A stretch of 64,000 nt of DNA, taken from the NCBI GenBank assembly GCA_030429565.1, contig JAUIFE010000008.1, positions 62,001-126,000 on the forward strand, in the 5' to 3' direction. The translations under genes were made by a program, and so were the position numbers. The first letter of the stretch is position 1; each line of letters begins with the position of its first letter. This document shows, one piece after another, positions 63,201 to 64,000 of the stretch. The notes under the pieces are model-generated. The model was not told where the DNA came from, made no database searches, and saw nothing but the letters and a program-made list of their open reading frames with translations. Source of the DNA: Holophagae bacterium. Its GTDB lineage: Bacteria; Acidobacteriota; Holophagae; Acanthopleuribacterales; Acanthopleuribacteraceae.

Positions 63201-64000
63201 CAGGTTGTGAATGCAAGGGCTTCGATCAAAGTCGTGGCCTGTTTGGTTGAAGGTTTCCAAAATGGTGCGGCGTTCATCGCTGCTGAGGATGTCCAGCTCG
63301 GCCAGGGCGCGGTTGGCGTCGGCCGCCGCGTTGTCAAGGAAGTGGGCGAACTGACGTTGCACCATGGCCACTGCATCCGAGGCCAACACGTTTTGGTCGT
63401 AAACACAGGTGCACGTCGAACCGTCCTCTGCAATAAAGAAGGTGAGCTGTGTGCCTGGTGCGGGTTCGCTATCGGCGGCGTTGCCGATCTCAATCGCAAC
63501 CGGAACCAACTTGCCGACGGTTAAGCCGGGCTGTTGGTGTAATTCGGGGTAGCGCGCCATGATGTCGTTGAGCCAGGAACCGCGTTTGCGGGCGCGGGCC
63601 AGTTCTTTTTGGGTGGCCGTCAAGGCGTTGCTGAAACCCTCGAACGGCGAAAACTTGCACAACAGCGTGGTGCGTGGCGCGATGACGGCTGGATCCAAGG
63701 CGTGTGTCTTGGCCAGGCTCGGGTCGCGGAAGGCAACGTGGAAGCGGTCTTTGCCGCCGATACGTGACACGTAGGCCGCACAAGCCGCGACCAGTGCGTC
63801 GCCCAAGCCTTCGCTGCTGAAGCGGTCGCGGAAGGAGGTTGGTACCGCAATCGGCGCCTGACCGAGATCGGCTTCGGTGTCGGCCTTTTCCGTGGTCGCG
63901 TAGGGAATCTCAATCGGCTCAAGGCGTGCCAAACGACGCACTTGGGCGGGCTCCGCTTTGGCCATTCGGGCGGCCGCTTCGGTCAAAGCAGCGGCCTGAT
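60246..64000 (-). CDS. NRPS module with luciferase-like monooxygenase inside the adenylation domain, 5' end cut off
   Basis: The frame is open to the right edge, so the N-terminal part is missing. The first roughly 225 visible residues look like the end of a condensation-type domain, with no HHxxxDG in view. The adenylation domain follows: YTSGSTGKPKG (A3), SFDISVLELFW (A4), then an embedded luciferase-like flavin monooxygenase of about 360 residues (from GMEFGLFYWGN, near 62516, to about 61430). The A domain then resumes with VTHMQCTPSMARM, NMYGPTETTIW (A5), YRTGDLAKW (A7), GRVDHQVKIRGYRIELGEIE (A8) and NKKIDRKALP (A10). The carrier protein has DIGGHSLLVVR with Ser at 60453-60455. There is no thioesterase. 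The C-terminus has ten Arg in its last 16 residues. The domain probably hydroxylates the tethered amino acid. The specificity is not predicted. Confidence 0.94.
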   Translation of the reverse strand, partial: QAAALTEAAARMAKAEPAQVRRLARLEPIEIPYATTEKADTEADLGQAPIAVPTSFRDRFSSEGLGDALVAACAAYVSRIGGKDRFHVAFRDPSLAKTHALDPAVIAPRTTLLCKFSPFEGFSNALTATQKELARARKRGSWLNDIMARYPELHQQPGLTVGKLVPVAIEIGNAADSEPAPGTQLTFFIAEDGSTCTCVYDQNVLASDAVAMVQRQFAHFLDNAAADANRALAELDILSSDERRTILETFNQTGHDFDRSPCIHNLFEAQAAKTPDQTAVVFEAEEISYAELNRRANQLAHFLIGRGIGPDTLVGISVSRSVDLIVAIMGTLKAGGAYVPLDPDYPSDRLAYMIEDSKIKLLITQDHLAETLPEHRVPVTRIDADWPIISQEADGNPNSGVTPAHMSYVIYTSGSTGKPKGVMVEHRNVVNFFEGMDDRIPHDQGGTWLAVTSLSFDISVLELFWTLARGFKLVVFLDRTRNDAPTSAKIAGKGMEFGLFYWGNDDGPGRQKYHLLLEGAKFADANGFQSVWTPERHFHAFGGPYPNPSVTGAAVAAITKRISVRSGSCVLPLHNPIRVAEEWAVIDNLSEGRAALAVASGWQPDDFILQPQNYENFKAKMFDSIETLKQLWRGEKVAFAGVLGKDVEVVTQPRPVQKELPIWITTAGNPDTYRRAARIGANVLTHLLGQSVEEVAEKIRIYREELKACGRDPKSGKVTLMLHTFVGEDNDEVFEKVRVPMKEYLGSSVSLVKNYAWAFPAFKRPEGQENANLSDIDLGGLDEAEMDGVLEFAFERYFETSGLFGTVDRCIDMVNKLKEIGVDEIAALIDFGIPTEDVLGMLPLLKDVRERANETIGQDGADYSLAAQISRHQVTHMQCTPSMARMMLMNDEAREAMGSLQHMMVGGEAFPPALAEDLTSLVQGSVTNMYGPTETTIWSSTQRVEAGVDSIPIGKPIANTQLYVLDGHGQPVPIGVPGELFIGGEGVVRGYLDRPELTAERFVKNPFVGNADARMYRTGDLAKWREDGIMAFLGRVDHQVKIRGYRIELGEIEAVLNSHAGVVEGVVIAREDNPGDQRLVAYYTSHEPAPDEDALRDLMRSKLPEYMVPSTFVEMDALPHTPNKKIDRKALPAPEALVKKSQAEFVAPESELESQIAEIWQETLNVAQVGVEDNFFDIGGHSLLVVRMHRTMRERLSEHTIALTDLYRFPTIKALVNFLNSDGVSENVAKSADRAARRRERMQQRRRRRR

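Noticed and set aside
1..64000. rRNA, tRNA, CRISPR arrays, insertion sequences, prophage genes
   Set aside because: Reading both strands I found no cloverleaf-like sequence, regularly spaced repeats, transposase or phage proteins; a covariance-model search would be needed to exclude small RNAs.

Overview
The window reads as a chromosomal segment of a free-living, probably aerobic Gram-negative bacterium. It carries a Skp/OmpH-type periplasmic chaperone, a di-haem c-type cytochrome, Tat substrates, FtsK and an LpxH-like phosphoesterase. My best guess is Acidobacteriota, perhaps near the Holophagae/Acanthopleuribacter group. That guess rests on the Sigma70_ECF gene sitting directly upstream of a TPR-bearing Ser/Thr kinase, two very large propeller-type histidine kinases, several SD-supported TTG starts and a rich secondary-metabolite content. 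It is an inference, not a database result.

Layout. Bases 1-5819 hold signalling and electron-transfer genes: a propeller histidine kinase cut by the left edge, a di-haem cytochrome, and a NarX/NarL-type two-component pair followed by a cluster of GTGACC repeats. Bases 5900-14400 hold a TPR protein, a Tat-exported carotenoid-oxygenase homologue convergent with a PhoD-like phosphatase lipoprotein, a double-receiver diguanylate cyclase, folP and a convergent kptA. Bases 14600-21800 hold a LytTR/LytS-type pair divergent from an ABC-ATPase, FtsX-type permease and serine hydrolase operon.

Bases 21865-25991 are the first accessory highlight. A two-gene HTTM-type membrane pair diverges from a compact RiPP cluster: a 55-residue precursor, a free PqqD-like recognition protein and a lasso-cyclase-type asparagine synthetase homologue. 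No leader protease is visible. Bases 26188-28862 hold an alpha/beta hydrolase and an ArsR/GST/SRPBCC operon, with two matching inverted repeats flanking its predicted promoter.

Bases 28922-51586 are mostly housekeeping or regulatory: a second propeller kinase, an RNB exoribonuclease, OmpH, the kinase/ECF sigma pair, an SDR, FtsK, a PTPS/QueD-family protein lacking the usual Cys, TrmB, ComM behind an SD-sequestering hairpin, a quinone oxidoreductase, an MsbA-like exporter and an LpxH-like phosphoesterase.

Bases 51858-64000 are the second highlight, a hybrid NRPS/PKS locus cut by the right edge. An NRPS module has a luciferase-like monooxygenase embedded in its adenylation domain. On the same strand follows a single-module PKS (KS-AT-KR-DH-ACP-TE, with KR unusually before DH). 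A short-chain dehydrogenase lies between them on the other strand. The Arg-rich C-terminus of the NRPS and the acidic N-terminus of the PKS look like a possible electrostatic docking pair, which would give NRPS to PKS to thioesterase release. I saw no rRNA, tRNA, CRISPR array, insertion sequence or phage gene. Most gene starts were chosen from visible Shine-Dalgarno sequences.
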